DNA of 8,913 nucleotides from Holosporaceae bacterium (GTDB lineage Bacteria; Pseudomonadota; Alphaproteobacteria; UBA3830): contig JAISCG010000085.1 of the NCBI GenBank assembly GCA_031265715.1, positions 1 to 8,913 of the forward strand. Reading direction: 5' to 3'. Each line of letters starts with the position of its first letter. Within the stretch, counting starts at the first letter, position 1. Position numbers and translations under genes: made by a program. This document shows, in pieces, positions 1 through 6,916 of the stretch. A model generated the notes under the pieces. The model was not told the origin of the DNA and searched no databases. It saw only the letters and a program-made list of their open reading frames with translations.

Positions 1-106
1 CCGACATTAATACCGCCTTGATCCGATCTGCTGTACGACGATCCTTTTCTTGGCGATGTCGCTTCTTCAATTCTTGCCGTTCTGTTTCTTTTAAAAAATT
101 CTTCAT
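1..106 (-). CDS. IS630-family transposase, N-terminal fragment (runs off left edge)
   Basis: Reading leftwards from an ATG at 104-106, 35 codons are open to the window edge. The product starts MKNFLKETERQELKKRHRQE and continues KDRRTADRIKAVLMS. A short basic helix with RQ.L...HR.E.D.R..DRIKAVL is the recognisable start of the winged helix-turn-helix DNA-binding domain of IS630-type transposases; the domain body and the DDE catalytic domain would lie outside the window. This family inserts at TA dinucleotides, which is known of the family and not tested here. The ribosome site is weak (AAGAAT just upstream). The gene sits 13 bp beyond the stop of the exported-protein gene at 120-563 on the same strand. 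A free-standing wHTH protein cannot be excluded because only 35 residues are visible. Confidence 0.72.
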   Translation of the reverse strand, partial: MKNFLKETERQELKKRHRQEKDRRTADRIKAVLMS

Positions 107-119
107 ATTCTTATTTTAC

Positions 120-563
120 TCAATTCTTTCTCATTTTCCTATCTCTTATTCGCGAGGGGTATATCGTGGCTGCGTAAAAATTGCCGGCATCTCTTTTTTC
201 CCGGAGCATTGAAAGCATTTGAAATTCCCAATTTCCCAAAAGCTCGGGAATGTCCAACGATTTATTGTCTCCAAAAAGTAAGGAAGTGTTTAATAATTCA
301 TTGACTAACAATGCCTCCTCTTTCGATAGATACCAATTTTTTATTTCACTAAGGATTCTTTCTATTAAGCCTTGTACAAGCTCATGACGCGGATTCAAGC
401 TGCCTTTTTCCACCATCTTGGCAACTACATGAATATGAGCCGGTTTTGGATTTACAAAATTCCAATCTGTTTTATATATGTTATCTTCATTTATTTCATC
501 TTGAACGCACTCACATTGCCAGACAAATCCCATTATCATTGCAACAAATAACACCTTTTTCAT
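120..563 (-). CDS. small exported protein of unknown function
   Basis: A 147-aa product. I chose the ATG at 563 because it begins a good Sec signal peptide: two lysines followed by a hydrophobic stretch (residues 4-15). An in-frame ATG 27 bp upstream would put extra polar residues before the signal. The cysteines at 17 and 19 do not form a normal lipobox (VWQC), so lipoprotein status is unlikely but not excluded. The mature part (about 20-147) has no domain I recognise. It is mostly helical in character, with a segment rich in Leu, Glu and Ile at 63-95 and a basic tail (RIRDRKMRKN). The gene is transcribed divergently from the giant ankyrin gene, whose product is also exported, so the two may share regulation. 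Its last codons lie within about 60 bp of the IS630 transposase start, so the native C-terminus may have been replaced by insertion-sequence DNA. The SD sequence is poor (GGGG about 8 nt upstream). Confidence 0.6.
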   Translation of the reverse strand: MKKVLFVAMIMGFVWQCECVQDEINEDNIYKTDWNFVNPKPAHIHVVAKMVEKGSLNPRHELVQGLIERILSEIKNWYLSKEEALLVNELLNTSLLFGDNKSLDIPELLGNWEFQMLSMLREKRDAGNFYAATIYPSRIRDRKMRKN

Positions 564-609
564 TTTCAAATACCCCATTTGATGTCGCATACGGTAACAT
601 TTTTATATA

Positions 610-627
610 TTTTTTGCAAGCAAAAAA
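610..627. repeat. 18-bp palindrome in the divergent intergenic region
   Basis: TTTTTTGC, a two-base centre AA, then GCAAAAAA gives a perfect inverted repeat between the two divergent signal-peptide genes, 47 bp upstream of the leftward start codon and about 145 bp upstream of the rightward one. It could be an operator, or simply chance symmetry in AT-rich DNA. Terminator function is unlikely because it would lie upstream of both genes. The rest of the 564-773 gap shows only AT-rich DNA and the promoter and ribosome-site candidates listed separately. Confidence 0.3.
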
Positions 628-710
628 ATCTTGTAAATCTTTTCAAAAGCGGCAAAGCATATTTTGAATCCAGAATCATCTCTGATTTTTTCCATTCTTT
701 TTAAAGAAAT

Positions 711-739
711 TTTAATAAATATATTTTACATTATATACA
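711..739 (+). promoter_or_regulatory. weak candidate promoter for the ankyrin gene
   Basis: TTTAAT (711-716) and TATACA (734-739) are separated by 17 bp. They match the sigma-70 -35 and -10 boxes only partly (the -10 in four of six positions). Transcription would start near 746, leaving a leader of about 28 nt before the ATG at 774. The whole region is so AT-rich that other alignments are possible. Confidence 0.25.
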
Positions 740-762
740 ATTAGTTTTTATAAAAATTATAA

Positions 763-766
763 AGGA
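763..766 (+). promoter_or_regulatory. ribosome binding site of the ankyrin gene
   Basis: AGGA within AAAGGACGAG lies seven bases before the ATG at 774. It is the best Shine-Dalgarno sequence in the window and fixes the start of the 1796-aa protein directly before its signal peptide. Confidence 0.7.
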
Positions 767-773
767 CGAGAAA

Positions 774-3700
774 ATGAAAAAAAATTTATATATTGCCGGA
801 TTATTGGCGTTGATGAGCGTTTTTAATGCGTTTGGTGTTGGTGAGAAAGGAAGTAATTTAAAAAGATTTTCATCTTTTTTCAATATCCCGGATGTACAAC
901 TCAACAAAAAAGATCCGTATGATCTGCATCAAAGTATGCGTGTCTTTTGTCAAAATAATAACATAAATTATGACAAAATTATACAAAAGGATGATGAAAG
1001 CGGACAGGTTATTTTGGATGAATTAAATTCCTTGTCCGCCAAGCTCGGTTATACGATACGAAAAATCAAAGACGGACAGGAAATTCTCGTGGTGGACATC
1101 TCCTGGCCAAGCATAAAAAACTACGCAAACAGAGTGTTGGCAAAATATGCAGACAAACATGATACACCGGAACATATAAAAAAACTGAAAAAATTGCTGG
1201 AAGATTTTGGAAATATTTCCAGTGAAAGTGGAAATACAACAAGAACAGCTATTCAAGAATCTCAAGCGAGCTGTTTGCTTGGTTTGTGTCAGCAATTTTT
1301 TGAAACACCGGATGCAGATAAAAACCTGATTGAAGGAATTATTTCCAAAGCGATTCTTAATTATACCGGTTTTCAACGAATTATGTCCATATTGACGGTT
1401 GGATTGTTAAATGGGGGAGATGATGGTTTTTGTCCGGGATTTATTGGATCAAAAATTAGCATGGAGGATCTGAGTTGGATATCTGCGAGAGGTATTTATT
1501 ATCCCTATAATCGCCGCGTGGCGCTTGATCCTGCGTATACGCATGACCTCCTGGATAGAGTGGAGACTACTCTTGTACATGAACTAACCCACCTTTTCAA
1601 TTACATGATAGTAAAAACGGAAGGTTATCATACTTTTTATAAAAATTCAATTCCTTTTTTTGTAAAAAGCGTACTTGCCAACGATAATTTTCGAGATATG
1701 TTTTTTCCCGCCATATCTAAAACTAATTTAGATCCGAAAAATAACGCTATTCTAAAAAAAATAATTGAAACAGTTAGGAAAAATGAAGTTAAGTTTGATC
1801 GCATCAAAGAAGTGATTAAGATATTATCTTCCGGCAGAAATGAGAATGTGTCCGGAGAAGAAAAAAAGATATTCAATATATTGGTAGAAATTGTGAAGCA
1901 TGGTTTCGGAGAGATTGTTTTCGGTGAATCCTGGGAAGGAAATATGTATGATCAACTGACTCCGGAAAATTTTGCGGTTGCTGTCTATATACGGACGCTT
2001 TTATTCCAAGATTCATCGGGATATTCAGCCTCCCTAAAGATTAAATGGACAAATTGTGAAGAAATACTAACGATGTTCGGTATGCTTCCTTTTTTATATA
2101 AAGATAGATACGTCATACTGGAAAATAGACAGAATCATTTTTCTTTCGGGTGGAGGGAGCTTCAAAGAGAAGGGGAGGTAACGGAGAGTGCTGCGAACGT
2201 ATACCGAACACATCACGTTGAAACAGTTTCCCTGGAAGGAACTCTCCGGGAGATGCTTAACCTACCGAGTGCTCCCGGTCCCTTTCATTATCCTGCTGAT
2301 GAATATAATAAACTTCGTTATCCGGAAAATCCGGTACACACCGATAGTAACGGCGCCGTTGCTCTTTCCCAACAATCGACTTTTATTCTTCCGGAATCTT
2401 ATGATGATTTTTTAAGTAAGAAAATATATAATTTTGGAGAAAATTTTTATGACTTCTTTCTTCCCTATGATCCGCGTGATCCGAACCCGGAGTTAAATCG
2501 TACTTTGGGGATTGGGGATATACCGGAAGACGAAGTAAACAAAAAATATAATTTCGGAAGAACATTATTACATAGGGCCGTCATAGCCGGACGGACGGAT
2601 GTCGTTAATACTCTACTGGGAATGGAAGCAGACGTAGACGCTAGGGACGATGATGAAAACACTCCGATACACTATGCTGCTGCGAGCGGGAATTTGAAAA
2701 TGATAGAAATTCTGCGGGAAGGCGGAGCGGACATAGGGATTCACAACAAAGATGGTAAAACTCCACTGGGCGTTGCAGCAAAAAACAGGCAATGGACAGT
2801 GGCTTACCATTTGTATGAAGAGATAGAAAAACCAACCAAGGAGGTGTCCGAATTTTCATGTAAAAAAGTAATAGGTAAAAATATTTACGACAAAGAAGGA
2901 AGAAATTTATTACATTACGTAGCCATGTATGGACAAGTAGCGGATGTGATTAGGGCTCTATGTAAGAAAAAGCTCCCATATGAGATTAATGAAAATGATA
3001 ACCATGGACATTCTCCGATGTACTATGCCGAGAAGAGGAAGGATGAGGATATAATTGATCTTTTCGAGTTTTGCCGGAAGGAAGGAGCAACTAATTTGCT
3101 ACACCGTGCCACCGTCAGAGAAAACAAGGAAATAGCAAAAATTTTGCTGGAAGAGGGAGCAGACATAACGGTTCGTGACAAATACAGGCGTACTGCTCTA
3201 CATTATGCAGAAAAAAGCGGAAACAATGAGATAATAGAACTTCTATTGGAAGGAGGAGTCAAAAAAGGATTAATCGCGGATACTTCCAATAAATTTTGGC
3301 GCACTCCGAGTGGAAAAACTTCGCTCTATTACGCAGTTGTACACGGACAGTTAGCGGTAGCCGAGGGGCTGGAAAAACTCGTCGGGTATTTTGATCAACA
3401 CAATGATTATAAGGACGAAGATGGGAATACTCTGCTACATCTTGCTGCTGAGAAAGGAGACGTGAGAATGATGAATTTACTGCTGAAAAATGGGGCAGAC
3501 ATAGGGGCTTCTAATAAAATGAGGAGCACCGCTCTACATTGTGCTGTTAAAAAGAAAAAAAAAGATGCAGTTGAATTTTTACTGGGAGAGTTGGGAAAGC
3601 CGGAAAATGTGGCTAAAAAAAGACTAATAAATGCTGTCGACACAGATGAGGGCACTCCGTTACATTATGCTGTTGATATCAGAAATAAGGAAATAATAGG

Positions 3701-6164
3701 GCTTCTGTTGGAAAAAGGAGCAGACATAACAGTTTGTAGTAAAAAACGTTTGTTTATGGTGAGGGGGAGTACCGCTCTACATTGCGCTATTGAAGAATAC
3801 GATAGTGGTATATTCGAATTTTTACTGGAAAAGCTGAAAAATGCAGGTAAAAAAGAATTAGTCAATGTTATTGATAGAGAGGGGAACACTCCCCTGTATC
3901 GTGTGATTGGATTTAACAATGAGGAAGCGGTAAAACTTCTGTTGGGAAATGGGGCAGACGTAACAATTCGAAACGAATCTGGAGAAACAGCCCTACATCG
4001 TGTTGCTCAGACCGGAAATAAAGGAATAATGGAATTGCTGTTGACGGATGCGGCCGGAAAAGGATTAGTAAATGCTTTTGACAAATCTGGGCACGCTCCT
4101 TTACATTTTGCTGCCAGCACCGGAGATAAGAAAATGATAGAGCTTCTGTTGAAAAATGGAGCAGACATAACAGTTTGTAGTAAGGCGGGTACCGTTCTAC
4201 ATCCTGTTGCTTACCGCAGCGGTGATATATTTGAATTTTTATTTAAAAAACTGGGAGATGAAGATGGGAAAAAATTGGTAAAATCTATTGACGGTAGGGG
4301 GGACACTCTTCTGCATTGTGTCAGATCATGTAATAAGAAGAATAGGGTAGATCTTTTGTTGAAAAATGGGGCAGATGTAACAGTTCGAAACAAATTTGGA
4401 TGGACACCCTTATATTGCGCTGTCCGAGCTAGAGATAAAGAAATGATGGAATTGCTGTTGAAGGGGGCGGCCGGAAAAAAATTAGTAGGTGTTGCTGACA
4501 GAGATGGGGTCACTCCTCTACACCTTGCTGTCAGCACCGAAGATAAGGAAATGGTAGAACTTCTGTTGAGAAATGCAGAAAAAGGATTAATAAATACGGT
4601 AGTAAATGCTGCTGACAGAGATGGGGTCACTCCTCTACACCTTGCTGTCGGCACCGAAGATAAGGAAATGGTAGAACTTCTGTTGAGAAATACCGAAAAA
4701 GGATTAATAAATACGGTAGTAAATGCTGCTGACAAAAAGGGGGTCACTCCTCTACACCTCGCTGCCGACACCGGAAATAAAATGGTAGAGCTTCTGTTGG
4801 AAAATGGAGCAGACATAACAGTTTGTAGTAAGGCGGGTACCGTTCTACATAGAAATGGAACTATAAGGGATGGTGGTATGTTTGAATTTTTACTGAAAAA
4901 ACTGAAAAATGCAGGAAAAAAAATTGCTGACTTGGTAAACACTGTTGACGAAGATGGGGATACTCTCCTGCATCGTGCTGTTCGACTTGGCAATAAGAAG
5001 CTGATAGACTTTCTGTTGGGAAATGGAGCAAATGTAGCAGTTCAAAACAAATTGGGAGAAACGGTTCTACATTGTGCCGTGTATGGAAGTAAAGAAATAA
5101 TAGGATTTCTGTTGGCGAATGCAGCTGGAAAAAGACTGGTAAATGTTGCTAACAAAAAGGGTGACACTCCGGTACATCTTGTTGCCCGCGCCGGAAATAA
5201 GGAAATTGTGGAACTTTTGCTGAAAGAGGGAGCAGACATAACAGCTCGTGGCGAAAACAGACGCACTGCTCTACATCGTGCTGCGCAGAGTGGAAGTACG
5301 GAAGTAGTGAAATCTCTGCTGGAAAAGGAGGCAGACGTGACAGCCTGTGACCAAAACGGGCTCACCGCTCTACATTATGCTACTCAGAGTTGGAATGTGG
5401 AGACGGTGAAATTTCTACTGGAAAAGGGCGCAAAAATGACAGCTCGCGACAATAACGGACGTACAGCTCTACATTATGCTTCTCGGGATGGGGATATGTC
5501 GATGGTGGAATTTCTGATAAAGGAAAAAGGAGTAAAGATCTCAATTTGTGACAAAAACGGGCTTACCGCTCTACATTACGCTGTTCAGAATAGGTGTCGT
5601 GCGGTGGAACTAATTGAGTTTCTGATGAAAAATGGGGCAGACATAGCAGCTCGTGACAAAAACAAGCTTACCGCTCTACATTACGCTGTTCAGAATGAAT
5701 ATTGTACGGTGGAACTGATTGAGTCTCTGCTGGAAAATGGGGCAGACATAGCAACCTGTGACCAAAACGGGCTTACCGCTCTACATTACGCTGTTCAGAA
5801 TAGGTATTGTACGGTGGAACTGATTGAGTCTCTGCTGGAAAATGGGGCAAACATAGCAGCCTGTGACAAAAACGGGCTTACCGCTCTACACCACGCTGTT
5901 CAGAATGAAAATAATGTGATCGCAGTTAAAATGATTGAGTTTCTGATGAAAAATGGGGCAGACACAGCAGTCTGTGACGAAAACGGGCTTACCGCTCTAC
6001 ATTACGCTGTTCGGAATAGGTATTGTACGGTGGAAATGATTGAGCCTCTGCTGAAAAATGGAGGAGCAAAAGTAGTGGCTCATATTTTGCGTTATGCTCG
6101 TAAAAACGGAAATGATGAGGTGGTAAATTTTTTACAGGAAAAAGTAGCAGAAACAACGGATTAA
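774..6164 (+). CDS. giant secreted ankyrin-repeat protein with N-terminal HExxH metalloprotease-like domain
   Basis: A 1796-aa product. Residues 1-21 are a Sec signal peptide (MKKN, then a hydrophobic core, likely cleavage after NAFG). Residues ~22-590 form an N-terminal region with HELTH at 269-273 inside ETTLVHELTHLFNYMI, a zinc-metallopeptidase signature in a hydrophobic helix context. E429/E430 in NCEEILTMFG is a candidate third zinc ligand, followed by E450-N451 and a basic stretch. I do not recognise the peptidase family. Residues ~593-1796 hold about 34 ankyrin repeats: most show G.TALH.A, then LLL..GAD; units are 33 to 39 residues and the last is degenerate. Ankyrins bind proteins, so the likely role is an exported effector or toxin that presents a protease to a host or competitor target; this is inference. 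No transmembrane anchor or secretion tail is evident beyond the signal peptide. The repeats are expanding by tandem duplication at DNA level. A hairpin terminator follows the stop codon. The reading frame is intact throughout. Confidence 0.93.
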   Translation: MKKNLYIAGLLALMSVFNAFGVGEKGSNLKRFSSFFNIPDVQLNKKDPYDLHQSMRVFCQNNNINYDKIIQKDDESGQVILDELNSLSAKLGYTIRKIKDGQEILVVDISWPSIKNYANRVLAKYADKHDTPEHIKKLKKLLEDFGNISSESGNTTRTAIQESQASCLLGLCQQFFETPDADKNLIEGIISKAILNYTGFQRIMSILTVGLLNGGDDGFCPGFIGSKISMEDLSWISARGIYYPYNRRVALDPAYTHDLLDRVETTLVHELTHLFNYMIVKTEGYHTFYKNSIPFFVKSVLANDNFRDMFFPAISKTNLDPKNNAILKKIIETVRKNEVKFDRIKEVIKILSSGRNENVSGEEKKIFNILVEIVKHGFGEIVFGESWEGNMYDQLTPENFAVAVYIRTLLFQDSSGYSASLKIKWTNCEEILTMFGMLPFLYKDRYVILENRQNHFSFGWRELQREGEVTESAANVYRTHHVETVSLEGTLREMLNLPSAPGPFHYPADEYNKLRYPENPVHTDSNGAVALSQQSTFILPESYDDFLSKKIYNFGENFYDFFLPYDPRDPNPELNRTLGIGDIPEDEVNKKYNFGRTLLHRAVIAGRTDVVNTLLGMEADVDARDDDENTPIHYAAASGNLKMIEILREGGADIGIHNKDGKTPLGVAAKNRQWTVAYHLYEEIEKPTKEVSEFSCKKVIGKNIYDKEGRNLLHYVAMYGQVADVIRALCKKKLPYEINENDNHGHSPMYYAEKRKDEDIIDLFEFCRKEGATNLLHRATVRENKEIAKILLEEGADITVRDKYRRTALHYAEKSGNNEIIELLLEGGVKKGLIADTSNKFWRTPSGKTSLYYAVVHGQLAVAEGLEKLVGYFDQHNDYKDEDGNTLLHLAAEKGDVRMMNLLLKNGADIGASNKMRSTALHCAVKKKKKDAVEFLLGELGKPENVAKKRLINAVDTDEGTPLHYAVDIRNKEIIGLLLEKGADITVCSKKRLFMVRGSTALHCAIEEYDSGIFEFLLEKLKNAGKKELVNVIDREGNTPLYRVIGFNNEEAVKLLLGNGADVTIRNESGETALHRVAQTGNKGIMELLLTDAAGKGLVNAFDKSGHAPLHFAASTGDKKMIELLLKNGADITVCSKAGTVLHPVAYRSGDIFEFLFKKLGDEDGKKLVKSIDGRGDTLLHCVRSCNKKNRVDLLLKNGADVTVRNKFGWTPLYCAVRARDKEMMELLLKGAAGKKLVGVADRDGVTPLHLAVSTEDKEMVELLLRNAEKGLINTVVNAADRDGVTPLHLAVGTEDKEMVELLLRNTEKGLINTVVNAADKKGVTPLHLAADTGNKMVELLLENGADITVCSKAGTVLHRNGTIRDGGMFEFLLKKLKNAGKKIADLVNTVDEDGDTLLHRAVRLGNKKLIDFLLGNGANVAVQNKLGETVLHCAVYGSKEIIGFLLANAAGKRLVNVANKKGDTPVHLVARAGNKEIVELLLKEGADITARGENRRTALHRAAQSGSTEVVKSLLEKEADVTACDQNGLTALHYATQSWNVETVKFLLEKGAKMTARDNNGRTALHYASRDGDMSMVEFLIKEKGVKISICDKNGLTALHYAVQNRCRAVELIEFLMKNGADIAARDKNKLTALHYAVQNEYCTVELIESLLENGADIATCDQNGLTALHYAVQNRYCTVELIESLLENGANIAACDKNGLTALHHAVQNENNVIAVKMIEFLMKNGADTAVCDENGLTALHYAVRNRYCTVEMIEPLLKNGGAKVVAHILRYARKNGNDEVVNFLQEKVAETTD
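4153..4202 (+). repeat. 50-bp exact repeat, copy 1 (partner 4801-4850)
   Basis: Bases 4153-4202 and 4801-4850 are identical over 50 bp, 648 bp apart and in the same frame. They encode the junction NGADITVCSK-AGTVLH in both super-repeat copies. Both copies share the same one-residue-short ankyrin loop (AGTVLH in place of the usual G.TALH spacing), so they descend from one duplication. Confidence 0.85.
4494..4727 (+). repeat. 117-bp tandem duplication (two near-identical 39-aa ankyrins)
   Basis: Unit one is 4494-4610 and unit two 4611-4727. By eye they differ at three bases out of 117, giving Ser to Gly and Ala to Thr. The third repeat start at 4728 keeps GGGGTCACTCCTCTACACCT with one mismatch near its end and then diverges. 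The unit is a multiple of three, so the frame is kept. The very low divergence marks it as the most recent expansion in the gene. Confidence 0.9.
5550..6080 (+). repeat. C-terminal tandem array of 105-bp ankyrin units
   Basis: Unit starts (GAC/GAT-type codon before the NGLTALHYAVQN motif) fall at 5550, 5655, 5760, 5865 and 5976, so the spacing is 105, 105, 105 and 111 bp. The core CTTACCGCTCTACATTACGC is repeated almost unchanged. Each unit has 35 residues, two more than a canonical ankyrin; the extra residues lie in the first-helix region (RYCTVELIE). Units two and three differ at roughly 8 of 105 bases by eye. This is a second, separate homogenised tract downstream of the super-repeats. Confidence 0.85.
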
Positions 6165-6177
6165 CCGCAAACATCGG

Positions 6178-6232
6178 CGACAAAAATATGCGAATTGCTT
6201 TAGACCTCTCCTAAAGCATCATTTTTTTGTCG
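6178..6232. terminator. nested-hairpin rho-independent terminator after the ankyrin gene
   Basis: The inner stem TGCTTTAG (6196-6203) pairs with CTAAAGCA (6211-6218) around a seven-base loop ACCTCTC. A seven-T run follows at 6222-6228. An outer stem CGACAAAAA (6178-6186) pairs with TTTTTGTCG (6224-6232), so the A-tract and T-tract frame the inner hairpin on both sides. It lies 13 bp past the stop codon of the ankyrin gene. The inner stem has modest GC content. The symmetry would allow it to work in both directions. Confidence 0.75.
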
Positions 6233-6293
6233 TCGATTCGATTCTGTCTCATACGTCGTGAACCATTACAGTGAGCCCCTGCTATCAATACCA

Positions 6294-6321
6294 TTGTTTA
6301 ATAAGGAATATGCGTTACACT
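6294..6321 (+). promoter_or_regulatory. candidate promoter of the three-gene operon
   Basis: TTGTTT (6294-6299) and TACACT (6316-6321) are 16 bp apart. The match to sigma-70 boxes is partial (three and four of six). Transcription would start near 6328, leaving about 34 nt before the ATG at 6362, with the ribosome site GAGG at 6348-6351 in between. A promoter is expected here because the preceding gene ends in a terminator. Nothing else is recognisable in the 6233-6293 stretch. Confidence 0.3.
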
Positions 6322-6361
6322 AAAGGTCGTGGTTGGAATTTTTTTATGAGGCAAACCAAAA

Positions 6362-6916
6362 ATGAATGATGAAATGAAACATTTGATTCTAAGAACAGAA
6401 AAGGCGATATCGCTGCCGGAGGAACGGAGGACACATCTGAGACAATGGGATGCCGAATTATATGCAAAGGAACTTGATTTAATCCGCGAGGATATTGGAT
6501 TTATCTCAAATCATCATTCGGAAGAAGCAAAAAATCTTATGCTGGACTTCATCGCTGCAGGCTGTTTTATTGTTTCTAAAACAACCGTTAAAGATTCTAC
6601 TATTTGTGATTTGTTTCAGAAATGCGTTGAAGATCTTGCCGGAATACTTTCGAAAATTCCGGCAAATTCACAAGAAATAGCAGATGTTGTTTGTAGAATT
6701 ACATGTATGCCGGATTTTTCTTATGGGTATGGATATTATTTCAATAATGATGCCGTATCTACGTTCAAAGAACTTTTATCAAAAGACGATGGCTTCGACA
6801 GATTAAAGAATGGATTGACAGAGAAATTGCGCGTAACAAAAAAGAAAAATCACGAGTTTATCTCTCGTATTGAGAGAGTCTTGAACAAAATAGCGCGTTA
6901 TAGGAAATTATCGTGA
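6362..6916 (+). CDS. uncharacterised protein resembling the N-terminal domain of the downstream DUF6880-like protein
   Basis: A 184-aa cytosolic product with no signal peptide or membrane segment. GAGG at 6348-6351 is ten bases before the ATG. It aligns by eye without large gaps to residues 25-155 of the 450-aa protein two genes downstream. LIREDI at 40-45 matches GIRDSI at 41-46; NLMLDF at 58-63 matches ILMKKF at 59-64; FSYGYG at 119-124 matches NSYGMY at 118-123; STFKELL at 133-139 matches RSFKDVL at 128-134. The acidic CDDSDG motif of the long protein (75-80) is replaced by TVKDST. The C-terminus is a short basic helix (RIERVLNKIARYRK). So it looks like a stand-alone, diverged N-domain, either a partial duplicate or a dedicated partner. 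The stop overlaps the next start by four bases (GTGA), which suggests translational coupling. Function unknown. Confidence 0.85.
   Translation: MNDEMKHLILRTEKAISLPEERRTHLRQWDAELYAKELDLIREDIGFISNHHSEEAKNLMLDFIAAGCFIVSKTTVKDSTICDLFQKCVEDLAGILSKIPANSQEIADVVCRITCMPDFSYGYGYYFNNDAVSTFKELLSKDDGFDRLKNGLTEKLRVTKKKNHEFISRIERVLNKIARYRKLS

Larger units (their letters stand above)
3771..5264 (+). repeat. three copies of a four-ankyrin super-repeat
   Basis: Within the ankyrin gene a block of four ankyrins recurs in the same order. Element one runs from TALH/TVLH to FEFLL.KL; element two has LVN.ID..G.TLLH; element three has LLL.NGADVTVRNK; element four has an insert AAGK.LVN before the next repeat. Copies start at Thr codons 3771, 4191 and 4839 and the third ends about 5264, that is residues 1000, 1140, 1356 and 1498. 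Copies one and three are 140 and 142 residues. Copy two is 216 residues, which equals 138 plus the 78 residues added by the 117-bp tandem duplication. The block is therefore a unit of duplication larger than one ankyrin. Confidence 0.75.

Noticed and set aside
18..212. A 64-aa plus-strand open frame over the left edge
   Set aside because: It covers the antisense of both the IS630 transposase start and the end of the 147-aa gene; no ribosome site and Ser/Phe/Arg-rich composition typical of a shadow.
500..563. Lipoprotein signal in the 147-aa protein (Cys17)
   Set aside because: The residues before Cys17 are V-W-Q, which do not fit the lipobox with a small residue at -1.
446..667. A 73-aa plus-strand open frame
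   Set aside because: Antisense of the signal peptide of the 147-aa gene and then AT-rich spacer; no ribosome site.
4211..4993. A 260-aa open frame on the minus strand inside the ankyrin gene
   Set aside because: It is a mirror of the repeat codons: its Ser/Phe/Thr-rich repeats are the antisense of the ankyrin consensus, and it has no ribosome site or independent coding pattern.
5550..6080. Regular direct repeats suggesting a CRISPR array
   Set aside because: The period is 105 bp, the whole unit is conserved and coding, and the translated units are ankyrin repeats; no spacers.
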